From NCBI RefSeq assembly GCF_000024105.1, contig NC_013171.1, forward strand, positions 1,732,501-1,796,500: DNA of 64,000 nt. Reading direction: 5' to 3'. A program made the position numbers and the translations under genes. The stretch comes from Anaerococcus prevotii DSM 20548. GTDB lineage: Bacteria > Bacillota > Clostridia > Tissierellales > Peptoniphilaceae. Of the stretch, positions 7,691 to 14,543 are shown piece after piece (positions within the stretch are counted from its first letter, which is position 1; each line of letters begins with the position of its first letter). The notes beneath the pieces were generated by a model. That model did not search any database. It was not told the origin of the DNA and was given only the letters and a program-made list of their open reading frames with translations.

Positions 7691-9097
7691 TTACAAATCT
7701 ATTTTGATGTATTTTCTTGCGTTGTTGTAACAAATATCTTCTACAACTTTTCCTAAGAATTCTTCGTCAGCTGGATATTCGCCTTTTTCTACTAATTCTC
7801 CTATGAAGTTGCAGAGGATTCTTCTGAAGTATTCGTGTCTTGGGTAGGACAAGAAGCTTCTTGAGTCTGTTAGCATTCCTATGAATTTGGAGAGGACTCC
7901 AACGCTTGAGAATACTTTCATTTGCTCTATCATTCCATCCTTGTGGTCAAGATGCCACCAAGCTGTTCCAAGTTGGATATTTTGCATACCATCAGGATTA
8001 GCCCTGTTAAAGGATCCTCCAACTGTAGCAATTGGGAATTGGTCTTTTGGATTAAGTGGGAATATTACAGTTCTTGGAAGGCCTTCGTTTTCTTCAAAAT
8101 CAGAAAGTAGGTCCGCAAGATTTTCTGCGAAGTTTAGGTCGTTTTGGCTATCTCCACCAACGTCAGCTCCAAGCTTTTCAAACATTAGCTTGGAATTGTT
8201 TCTGATTACTCCAACATGGATTTCCATAGCCCAGTCTAGCTTTTTGTATTCTTTGGCAAGGAAGATTACAAGCTCTGTCTTGTAGGCTTCTTCCTCTTCT
8301 AGGCTAATGTCTTCTCCATTTAGTTTCTTTTGAACTATTTTATTTAGGATTTCTTCATCACATCTTCTATGTGGGATGTATTTGAAGGCTTGATCGCTTG
8401 CCTTAGCTCCGTGCTCGTTAAAGAAGTCCATTCTTGCCTTTAGGGCCTTTTTGATATCTGTAAAGTTTGTAATCTCTACTCCACTAGCCTTAGAAAGATC
8501 TCCCATATAGCTCTTGAAGCTATCTTTTTCGATGTATAGGGCATTATCTGGTCTAAAGGCTGGAAGAACTTTTACTTTGAAGTTATCTTTGGCCAGAAGC
8601 TCGTGATATTTAAGATCATCTATAGGATCATTGGTTGTACAAACTGCAGCAACATTACTCATCTCAATTAGTCCTCTTGGTCTAAATTCATCTTTTGCTA
8701 GAAGTTCGTTACACTTATCATAAATTTCTCTGGCATTTTCCTTGTTAAGACACTCTTCTATGCCAAAGAAGTTCTTAAGTTCTAGGTGAGTCCAGTGATA
8801 TATTGGATTTCCTATAAGATTTGGCATGATTTCCGCATACTTTTCAAACTTTTCGAAATCCTCTGCATCACCTGTGATATATTTTTCCTCAACTCCACAA
8901 GCTCTCATAACTCTCCACTTGTAGTGGTCTCCACCGAGCCAAGCTTCAGTTATTGAAGGAATATTTTTGTTTTCATAAATTTCCTTAGCTTCAAGGTGAC
9001 AGTGGAAGTCAAATATTGGCATCTTAGCCGCATAATTGTGATAGAGTTTCTTCCCAAAGTCATTATGGAGCATAAAGTCTTCTGTCATGAATTTCAT
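7691..9097 (-). CDS. uxaC: Glucuronate (uronate) isomerase
   Basis: A 468-aa enzyme converting D-glucuronate to D-fructuronate (and galacturonate to tagaturonate), within the usual 465-470 aa. The amidohydrolase-like metal motif FDFHCHLEAKE is at residues 29-39 (His32, His34). C-terminal family signatures include LGTAWWHLDHKDGMIEQMK and FIGMLTDSRSFLSYPRHEYFRR. It is third in the uxuB-uxuA-uxaC-eda-kdgK operon, 159 bases after uxuA. Codon use changes inside the gene: C-terminal codons (below about position 7925) resemble eda and kdgK with many C-ending codons, while the N-terminal part resembles the upstream genes. Confidence 0.95.
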   Translation of the reverse strand: MKFMTEDFMLHNDFGKKLYHNYAAKMPIFDFHCHLEAKEIYENKNIPSITEAWLGGDHYKWRVMRACGVEEKYITGDAEDFEKFEKYAEIMPNLIGNPIYHWTHLELKNFFGIEECLNKENAREIYDKCNELLAKDEFRPRGLIEMSNVAAVCTTNDPIDDLKYHELLAKDNFKVKVLPAFRPDNALYIEKDSFKSYMGDLSKASGVEITNFTDIKKALKARMDFFNEHGAKASDQAFKYIPHRRCDEEILNKIVQKKLNGEDISLEEEEAYKTELVIFLAKEYKKLDWAMEIHVGVIRNNSKLMFEKLGADVGGDSQNDLNFAENLADLLSDFEENEGLPRTVIFPLNPKDQFPIATVGGSFNRANPDGMQNIQLGTAWWHLDHKDGMIEQMKVFSSVGVLSKFIGMLTDSRSFLSYPRHEYFRRILCNFIGELVEKGEYPADEEFLGKVVEDICYNNARKYIKIDL

Positions 9098-9110
9098 TGG
9101 TTTTCCTTTC

Positions 9111-9150
9111 TTTTATTCTTAGTTAATTTTTTTATTCTTAGTTAATTTTT
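9111..9150. repeat. Two-copy tandem repeat, 19-bp period
   Basis: The unit TTTTATTCTTAGTTAATTT occurs twice head to tail between uxaC and uxuA. It sits just upstream of the uxaC ribosome site on the transcript. No function is evident; it looks like slippage in an AT-rich intercistronic spacer. Confidence 0.7.
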
Positions 9151-9185
9151 TGTCTATTATAGGTAAAAGAATTTCCTCGGATGAA

Positions 9186-9214
9186 GTGAGGACTTCTCCT
9201 AAGAAAAGCCTCAC
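9186..9214 (-). promoter_or_regulatory. Stable intercistronic RNA hairpin between uxuA and uxaC
   Basis: On the mRNA strand the arms GTGAGG-CTTTTC and GAGAAG-T-CCTCAC pair (6 + 6 base pairs, one bulged T, tetraloop TTAG). No T-run follows, so it is not a normal terminator. Possible roles are an RNA processing or stability element setting uxaC-eda-kdgK levels relative to uxuBA. Confidence 0.55.
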
Positions 9215-9256
9215 CACCAAAGGTTTATGTTCGTAGTTGTCTAAAAACTTAATTAT

Positions 9257-10327
9257 CTATTTGTTATTTTTATCTATAGCTTCCCATAGACCGTTGAGGT
9301 AGGCAACTCCTAGGGCTCTGTCGTAGAGTCCATAGCCTGCTCTTCCTTCTTCGCCCCAGATCATTCTTCCGTGGTCTGGTCTTAGGTAGCCGTCGAAATC
9401 AGCATCGTATAGAGCTTTCATTATAGCGTACATATCTAATGAACCGCACTTAGAAAGGTGAGCTGATTCGTAGAATTGTTTCTCGCCGGTAAACTTGATG
9501 TTTCTAGCGTGAATCGCTCCTATTTTGCCTCTTTTAGCGAAGTCTCCGATTATTTTAGCTACGTCATTTTCAACTCTAGATCCCAATGATCCTGTACAAA
9601 TACATAGGGTATTTGATGGAGAGTCTACTAGGTTTACAATTTTTTCTAGATCTTCTGGAGTTGATGTGATTCTTGGGATATCGAAGATTGGCCAAGCTGG
9701 ATCGTCTGGGTGAACTGCCATCTTGATTCCTACTTCTTCACATGTTGGGATTATTGCTTCAAGGAAGTATTTGTAGTTTTCTCTTAATTTGTCTTCGTCA
9801 ATATCCTTGTATTTTTCAAGAACATCCTCTAGTTGAGAGAGTCTTTCAGGCTCCCAGCCTGGTAGTTCGAAGTTTCCTGCTCCGTCGAGGATTTCATTTA
9901 CCATATCTCTTGGAGAAAGGCCTTCTACCTTGGCTTGGTCAAAGGCAAGGGTATTAGATCCATCAGGAAGCTCCTTGTATAATTCTGTCTTAACCCAGTC
10001 AAATACTGGCATGAAGTTGTAGATTACTGTCTTTACACCGCAAGCCGCAACGTTTCTTAGGGACTCTTTGTAGTTTTCGATATATTTATCTCTTGTTGGA
10101 AGACCCATCTTAATATCTTCGTGGACGTTGATTGATTCGATGATTTCACAATCAAGGCCTACTGCGTGGCACTTATCAACGTATTCTTGGAAAACATCCT
10201 TCTCCCAAACTTCTCCTGCTTCCCATTCGTTCATCATAACCATAACTCCTGTAACTCCAGGAATTTGTGCGATATATTCTAGTGAGATTGGATCGTCATT
10301 TCCGTAGTGTCTAAATGTCATTTTCAT
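9257..10327 (-). CDS. uxuA: Mannonate dehydratase
   Basis: A 356-aa TIM-barrel dehydratase converting D-mannonate to 2-keto-3-deoxygluconate. Recognisable family segments are MTFRHYGNDDPISLEYIAQIPG at the N-terminus, AVHPDDPAWPIFDIPRI around 205-221, ICTGSLGS at about 244, and the C-terminal DYD/HGRMIWGEE-like YLRPDHGRMIWGEEGRAGYG. These supply the Mn-binding His, Cys and Asp residues. Length fits the shorter Firmicute form. The ribosome site AAGGAG lies eight bases before the ATG at 10327. It follows uxuB by 16 bases in the hexuronate operon. Confidence 0.95.
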   Translation of the reverse strand: MKMTFRHYGNDDPISLEYIAQIPGVTGVMVMMNEWEAGEVWEKDVFQEYVDKCHAVGLDCEIIESINVHEDIKMGLPTRDKYIENYKESLRNVAACGVKTVIYNFMPVFDWVKTELYKELPDGSNTLAFDQAKVEGLSPRDMVNEILDGAGNFELPGWEPERLSQLEDVLEKYKDIDEDKLRENYKYFLEAIIPTCEEVGIKMAVHPDDPAWPIFDIPRITSTPEDLEKIVNLVDSPSNTLCICTGSLGSRVENDVAKIIGDFAKRGKIGAIHARNIKFTGEKQFYESAHLSKCGSLDMYAIMKALYDADFDGYLRPDHGRMIWGEEGRAGYGLYDRALGVAYLNGLWEAIDKNNK

Positions 10328-10343
10328 AAGCGTATCTCCTTGA

Positions 10344-11924
10344 TTATGCTAGATATTTCTTAAGTGTAGCTCTTACACTTCCAGGGCCATGTGACAATTC
10401 TTCAAAATATTTTGTAACTATTTCTGAAAGTCCAACTTCTTCAAGATTTACTCCAAAGATTTTTTCATTTCTTAGTAAATCTTTTAGTCCTTCAGTTTCC
10501 TTGAAGTCTCCTAATTTGATTCCTTCAAGACTTTCTTTTAGATAATCCATCATAGGATCGTTTGAAAGCTCGAAAGCTTCTCCTTCATCATTTACTCCTA
10601 GAAGATATCTCAACCAACCAGCTAGGGCAAGTGGGATAAACTTAAGGTCAGCCACATCGAGATTCTCATCATTCATATAACCTTTTATAGTCTGTCCAAA
10701 TCTTACAGGAATCTTTTGTGATGTGTCTGTTGCGATTCTTTGTGGTGTATCTGGCATGAACTTGTTTGGGAATCTTACATTGATTACTTCGTCGATGAAG
10801 TCTTTTGGATCGATGATTCCTGGATTCACTACAACCTTAAGGCCTTCGTCATAGCCGATTTTCTTAATTAGCTTAACAAGTTCAGTATCTTCCATCTCTT
10901 CTGATATCTTTGTATGACCTAGTACACAACCATAAGTTGCAAGCACTGTGTGAAGTGGATTTAGGCAAGTTGTAACCTTCATTGTTTCAACCTTGTTTAC
11001 AGTGTCCCTATCTGCCATGTATACTCCGCCTTCTTCGAAAGCTGGCCTGCCGTTTGTGAAACTATCTTCGATAACGAGATACTCAGCTTCTTCTGAGTTC
11101 ACAAAACCTGCTATATAGGAGCCCTTGTCTGTTACCACAGTTTCCATTCCACTAAATCCAAGAGCCTCTAGGTGTTTTTGAACATCTTCTGCAGGTCTTG
11201 GTGTGATCTTATCGATCATAGAAAGTGGGAAGGCAATTTTTTCTTCTAGATATTTGATAAATCCTTCTTCCACGAAGCCTTTTTCTAGCCAAGCCTTAGC
11301 TATAAGCATAACAGAGTTTTTGACTAAATCTCCATTGTGGCTTGCATTATCCATTGACAATAGGGTTAGGGCCTTGCCATTTTCCTTATATCTTAGGTTT
11401 AGTAAAGCGGTTACAATACTCATAAGGTGCTTGCTAGCTTCTGGTCCTTTTTCAAGATCTTCCCTAACTACTCCCATAAGCTCTCCATCTGAACCGTAAA
11501 GATTGTAGCCTTTTTCTGTAATAGTAAAGCTCATTAATTCAAGGTTAGGATTTATGGCGATCTCTTTAATTCTTGTCATATCCTTAAGAGTTAGAGCTTC
11601 AACTAGGTTGGCTATTAAGTTTGTATCGAAATTACCATCCTTGTGAAGAGTAACTGATAGGGCTAGGTTGTCGTATGGTTTGTAGATTTTTTCGATTATT
11701 TCTTCATCGAAGGTTTCTACAACAGAAATTCCACGATCTTCCTTGCCTGCATTTATTGCGTCTTGGTTTACTCTTGCGATAAATCCTCTAAAGATATTAC
11801 CTGAACCAAAAGCGAGCCATTTTGGATCCTTGATTGATTCTTCTCTAAGCTTTTTTACGTCATATTTTGGACCCTTGTCCACTTTTTCTAGAATTTGATC
11901 TAAGTTCTCTAGTTTTAGTTCCAT
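10344..11924 (-). CDS. uxuB: Fructuronate reductase (mannitol dehydrogenase family)
   Basis: Long-chain polyol dehydrogenase of about 526 aa. The ATG at 11924 (MELKLENL) is preferred because GGAGGAG lies directly upstream and contains the alternative ATG at 11936. The nucleotide-binding region FGSGNIFRGFIARV is near residue 38 and the family signature MKVTTCLNPLHTVLATYG, with the catalytic Lys/Asn/His pattern, is near 315-332. Reduces D-fructuronate to D-mannonate with NADH. It is first in the operon whose other genes complete the glucuronate pathway, so fructuronate reductase is favoured over tagaturonate or mannitol dehydrogenases. Confidence 0.9.
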   Translation of the reverse strand: MELKLENLDQILEKVDKGPKYDVKKLREESIKDPKWLAFGSGNIFRGFIARVNQDAINAGKEDRGISVVETFDEEIIEKIYKPYDNLALSVTLHKDGNFDTNLIANLVEALTLKDMTRIKEIAINPNLELMSFTITEKGYNLYGSDGELMGVVREDLEKGPEASKHLMSIVTALLNLRYKENGKALTLLSMDNASHNGDLVKNSVMLIAKAWLEKGFVEEGFIKYLEEKIAFPLSMIDKITPRPAEDVQKHLEALGFSGMETVVTDKGSYIAGFVNSEEAEYLVIEDSFTNGRPAFEEGGVYMADRDTVNKVETMKVTTCLNPLHTVLATYGCVLGHTKISEEMEDTELVKLIKKIGYDEGLKVVVNPGIIDPKDFIDEVINVRFPNKFMPDTPQRIATDTSQKIPVRFGQTIKGYMNDENLDVADLKFIPLALAGWLRYLLGVNDEGEAFELSNDPMMDYLKESLEGIKLGDFKETEGLKDLLRNEKIFGVNLEEVGLSEIVTKYFEELSHGPGSVRATLKKYLA

Positions 11925-12034
11925 AAACTCCTCCATTTTAATTGCTAAAGCTTCCTATTACTCTTATACCCTAATCGTTTCGTATCTTGTAAAATTTCTT
12001 GATCTCCTTAAAAATAAAGTTAATCAAAAAGTAT

Positions 12035-12048
12035 TGTAAGCGGTTGCA
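12035..12048 (+). promoter_or_regulatory. LacI/CcpA-type operator (cre-like) in uxu leader
   Basis: TGTAAGCGGTTGCA matches the cre pattern TGNAARCGNWWNCA at every specified base. It lies about 70-80 bases downstream of the predicted uxuB transcription start. It could be bound by CcpA or by a LacI-family hexuronate repressor; no such regulator is next to the operon. Confidence 0.65.
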
Positions 12049-12093
12049 ATTTGTGCTAAAAATTTTTGAGAGATTTCAAAGATAATCTCTTAT

Positions 12094-12107
12094 TGTAATC
12101 GCTTACA
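12094..12107 (-). promoter_or_regulatory. LacI/CcpA-type operator just downstream of uxu start site
   Basis: On the minus strand the site reads TGTAAGCGATTACA, a full match to TGNAARCGNWWNCA, with symmetric TGTAA/TTACA ends. It lies about 9-22 bases after the predicted start of transcription, a position suited to repression. Its centre is 59 bases from the second site. Confidence 0.7.
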
Positions 12108-12122
12108 GCTTCATCTGATATT

Positions 12123-12151
12123 AATATAACACTTAGTCAAAGGAATGTCAA
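12123..12151 (-). promoter_or_regulatory. Promoter of the uxuB operon
   Basis: The minus strand carries TTGACA (12146-12151), a 17-base spacer and TATATT (12123-12128), close to the vegetative sigma consensus. Transcription should start near 12116, leaving a leader of about 190 bases that contains both operators. Confidence 0.8.
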
Positions 12152-12174
12152 ATGTTTTTTTGAAGATTTCTAGA

Positions 12175-12225
12175 ATTAAAGCAAAACGCAAAACCAAGGC
12201 TTGTAAGACAGTGAATTTTGCGTTT
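12175..12225 (-). terminator. Possible terminator after the GH13 gene
   Basis: Inverted repeat AAACGCAAAA (12216-12225 on the minus strand) with TTTTGCGTTT (12184-12193), loop of 22 bases, followed by an imperfect T-rich stretch. Plausible end of the GH13 transcript, but the long loop and weak T-run lower confidence. Confidence 0.4.
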
Positions 12226-12232
12226 CAAATTG

Positions 12233-13897
12233 TTATTTATTATTTTTATTCTTTAATATTACAAAACTATATGGATTTAAGCTTAAGATATCTCCTTCAA
12301 TCTCTCCCTTTGAGTTGGAAAAGATTATATCCTTACCCCTTGCTTCTATTTTCTTTTCTTCATCTGAGAAGTTGGCGATAATTTCTAGTTTTTTACCATC
12401 TAGGATTCTTTCGTAGGCTATTATTTCATCATCAAAACCTTCCAAAGGCTTGAAGTCTCCATAGATTAGGATATCAGAATACTGGCTATTTTGCCTAAAG
12501 TCTATCATTTTTTTGTAGAAGTTTAGGACAGAATCCTTATCCTTTTCTTCATCCTCAGCATTTACTTTAGGATTATCGTAGGCCATGGCAAGCCAAGGTT
12601 TAGTTTCTGAGAAGCCTCCGTACTTTTCATTAGTCCAGGCGAAAGGAACTCTTGGGTTGTCCCTGCTTCTGAGGTTGGTGAAGTAGAGGGCTTCCTTCTC
12701 GCTAAATCCTTCTTCAAGCGATCTCTTATAAGAGTCTATGGATTGGATGTCTTGGAAGTCGTCTGGTGATTCTCTTACGAAGTTTTTCATACCGAGCTCT
12801 TGGCCTTGGTAGATATAAGGAGTTCCCCTAAAGAAGAAATAAATTCCTCCAAGCATCTTTATAGCATCAATATCCTCGTCCTTTTCCCTTAAAATCTTGG
12901 TAGTAGCCCTTGGTTGGTCGTGGTTTTCTATGAAATTTGCTGACCAGCCGTATTTTTGGATTGACTCTTGACTATCGAAAATTGACTTTCTAAAGTCACT
13001 TACCTTCCAGTCAAGTCTCTTGTACCAAGTTTCTTCGACCACGTCGAAGTTTGCTGGGATAAAGTCAAATACCATGGAAAATACCCCATCATCACCGATG
13101 TAGTTTGCATACTTGTCATAAGAAAGACCAGCAGTCTCGCCCACAGTCATCGAATCGTGGATCTTGAAAGTATTATCTGAAAGGATCCTTATGAGTTCTT
13201 CGACTCCATCTTGATTTCTACCGAATTTTACGACAGAAACTCTGCCATCAGCCCCGTCTGGATCTCCACTTTTATATGAAGGATCTTTCTTTATGTGGTT
13301 GATTGCATCCATTCTAAAGGCTGTAATTCCCTTATCAATCCAGAAATTGACGATATTAATCACTTCTTCTCTAAGCTTAGGGTTTTCCCAATTGAGATCT
13401 GGCTGCTCCTTGGCAAAGGAGTGGAGATAATAGGCATCTTCTCCATCAATCTTAGTCCAGGTAGATCCACCAAAGATTGATCTCCAGTTGTTTGGAGGCT
13501 CTTTCCCTTCTCTAATTATATAATAATTCCTGTAAGGACTATCCTTATCTGATATCGCCTCCTTAAACCACTCATGTTCGTTGGAAGTGTGGTTTAGGAC
13601 AAGGTCCATCATGACCTTGATATCTCTTTTTTTCGCTTCTTCAACCAAAAGATCAAAGTCTTCCATGTTGCCAAACTCTTCATTGATATCGAAATAATCA
13701 GAAATGTCATAACCATTGTCGGCCATAGGGGACTTATAAATCGGGCAAAGCCAAATCATAGTAATGCCCAAGTCCTTCAAGTAATCAAGTTTTTCAACAA
13801 TTCCCCTAATATCTCCTATCCCGTCATTGTTCGAGTCCTTGAAAGACCTAGGATAAATCTGATAAACAATTTCCTTCTGCCACCACTTTTTTTGCAT
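12233..13897 (-). CDS. GH13 alpha-glucosidase (oligo-1,6-glucosidase type)
   Basis: Cytoplasmic glycoside hydrolase family 13 enzyme, 554 aa, no signal peptide. The catalytic set is intact: nucleophile Asp197 in FRMDA, acid/base Glu254 in VGETAG, and Asp327 in ENHDQPR. The N-terminus MQKKWWQKEIVYQIYPRSFKDSNNDGIGDIRG and segment DLVLNHTSNEHEWF are typical of the oligo-1,6-glucosidase, sucrose isomerase and trehalose-6-phosphate hydrolase group. It would release glucose from isomalto-oligosaccharides or related alpha-glucosides; trehalose-6-phosphate hydrolase cannot be excluded. AAGGAG precedes the ATG. It stands alone, with the uxu promoter starting just downstream. Confidence 0.88.
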   Translation of the reverse strand: MQKKWWQKEIVYQIYPRSFKDSNNDGIGDIRGIVEKLDYLKDLGITMIWLCPIYKSPMADNGYDISDYFDINEEFGNMEDFDLLVEEAKKRDIKVMMDLVLNHTSNEHEWFKEAISDKDSPYRNYYIIREGKEPPNNWRSIFGGSTWTKIDGEDAYYLHSFAKEQPDLNWENPKLREEVINIVNFWIDKGITAFRMDAINHIKKDPSYKSGDPDGADGRVSVVKFGRNQDGVEELIRILSDNTFKIHDSMTVGETAGLSYDKYANYIGDDGVFSMVFDFIPANFDVVEETWYKRLDWKVSDFRKSIFDSQESIQKYGWSANFIENHDQPRATTKILREKDEDIDAIKMLGGIYFFFRGTPYIYQGQELGMKNFVRESPDDFQDIQSIDSYKRSLEEGFSEKEALYFTNLRSRDNPRVPFAWTNEKYGGFSETKPWLAMAYDNPKVNAEDEEKDKDSVLNFYKKMIDFRQNSQYSDILIYGDFKPLEGFDDEIIAYERILDGKKLEIIANFSDEEKKIEARGKDIIFSNSKGEIEGDILSLNPYSFVILKNKNNK

Positions 13898-14141
13898 AAA
13901 ATCTCCTTTTATCTTTACTCTTTGGATTACTATACTATAAGTTAATTTATTTTTAATTTTCTAAGATCTAATGCTTGGAAAACTTTAATGTACTCAATCT
14001 TGTATGTGGAAAATTTCAACAAGAAAAACTGGATTTTTTTCTCTAAACATATACATAAACATATATAGACTTGTTTTTAAACTATATTTATAATCTGATA
14101 AATTAAGACTGATATTACCAATACAATTATGCATTTAACAT

Positions 14142-14159
14142 TAAAAACGCTTAAAGCGC
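14142..14159. repeat. Short dyad CGCTT-A-AAGCG
   Basis: A perfect 5-bp inverted repeat with one central base lies inside the AT-rich 13898-14230 region upstream of the GH13 gene. It could be a regulator site for either the GH13 gene or the small peptide locus, but it is not placed at an obvious promoter. The rest of 13898-14190 shows only AT-rich sequence with weak promoter-like boxes. Confidence 0.35.
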
Positions 14160-14219
14160 AAAATATGAAGCATAATTACTAAAGTTTTAAAATTATAATT
14201 CTTATAATCAATTATAGAG

Positions 14220-14265
14220 TATAATTAAATTGTTACTATCCCCAGACTGGTAACAGAAAGGGGGT
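14220..14265 (+). promoter_or_regulatory. Promoter and structured 5' leader of the small peptide
   Basis: TATAAT at 14220-14225 predicts a start near 14232. The leader would begin GTTACTATC (14232-14240), which can form a local helix with GTAAC at 14250-14254, and is also perfectly complementary to GATAGTAAC at 14366-14374 at the end of the coding region. CCCC at 14240-14243 with flanking bases can pair with the ribosome site GGGGG at 14260-14264, about 7 pairs. The -35 box is poor. Confidence 0.55.
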
Positions 14266-14272
14266 GTCTAAC

Positions 14273-14377
14273 ATGGATAATTTACTTTACTCTTTGACAG
14301 TTTCTATCATGGCAGGTGTACTTAGTCACTACATCTGCAAGTGGCTAGATGGAAACGGCAATAAAGATAGTAACTAG
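14273..14377 (+). CDS. 34-residue hydrophobic peptide, candidate type I toxin
   Basis: Small gene with a strong ribosome site (AAGGGGGTG) and an ATG at 14273, ending TAG at 14375-14377. The peptide starts MDNLLYSLTVSIMAG, has one predicted membrane segment at about residues 4-22 (ending near HYICKW), then a short polar charged tail rich in Asn, Asp, Gly and Lys. Size, topology, self-complementary leader and a bidirectional terminator facing a convergent promoter resemble Fst/TxpA-type type I toxins. Small peptides with an AGV..Y..KWLD core are, in my recollection, common in Firmicutes as hypothetical proteins. Toxicity is inference; it might be a harmless small membrane protein. Confidence 0.7.
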   Translation: MDNLLYSLTVSIMAGVLSHYICKWLDGNGNKDSN

Positions 14378-14383
14378 CCCAAA

Positions 14384-14414
14384 AAAAGACTGGAGCGGCT
14401 ACTCCAGTCTTTTT
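14384..14414. terminator. Bidirectional intrinsic terminator
   Basis: AGACTGGAG (14387-14395), a six-base loop and CTCCAGTCT (14402-14410) form a 9-bp GC-rich stem, with seven A on the left and five T on the right, so it can stop RNA from either direction. It ends the small peptide mRNA and any antisense RNA from the convergent promoter. The 3' arm CCAGTCT is complementary to AGACTGG in the peptide's leader (14244-14250). Confidence 0.85.
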
Positions 14415-14461
14415 ATGTGTCCAACATGTTGAACTTTACTCTTTTAGTCACAACTATTATA
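14415..14461 (-). ncRNA. Candidate antisense (antitoxin) RNA with its -10 box
   Basis: A minus-strand TATAAT (complement of 14456-14461) points toward the peptide gene. RNA starting near 14449 would run about 70 bases and stop at the bidirectional terminator, overlapping the toxin mRNA only there, as in the Fst par system. The -35 box is weak, but two copies of AATTGTTTTTTAC lie 20 bases apart just upstream (14470-14482 and 14490-14502). No expression evidence is available. Confidence 0.4.
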
Positions 14462-14469
14462 CACCTTAG

Positions 14470-14502
14470 AATTGTTTTTTACCACTATAAATTGTTTTTT
14501 AC
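14470..14502. repeat. Direct repeat AATTGTTTTTTAC, two copies 20 bp apart
   Basis: Two identical 13-bp copies at 14470-14482 and 14490-14502, spaced by two helical turns. On the minus strand they present phased A-tracts upstream of the candidate antisense promoter, where they could act as an UP-like element or bind a regulator. Confidence 0.6.
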
Positions 14503-14543
14503 TCTTTTAAAAAATGACGAGCCTTATAAGTCGGCTTAATTTT

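Noticed and set aside
7362-7730. 122-codon plus-strand frame opposite eda
   Set aside because: Shadow of eda; no independent ribosome site or promoter.
7482-7733. 83-codon minus-strand frame overlapping eda and uxaC
   Set aside because: It overlaps eda and the end of uxaC in another frame, is low in complexity (Arg/Asn/Lys) and has no family features.
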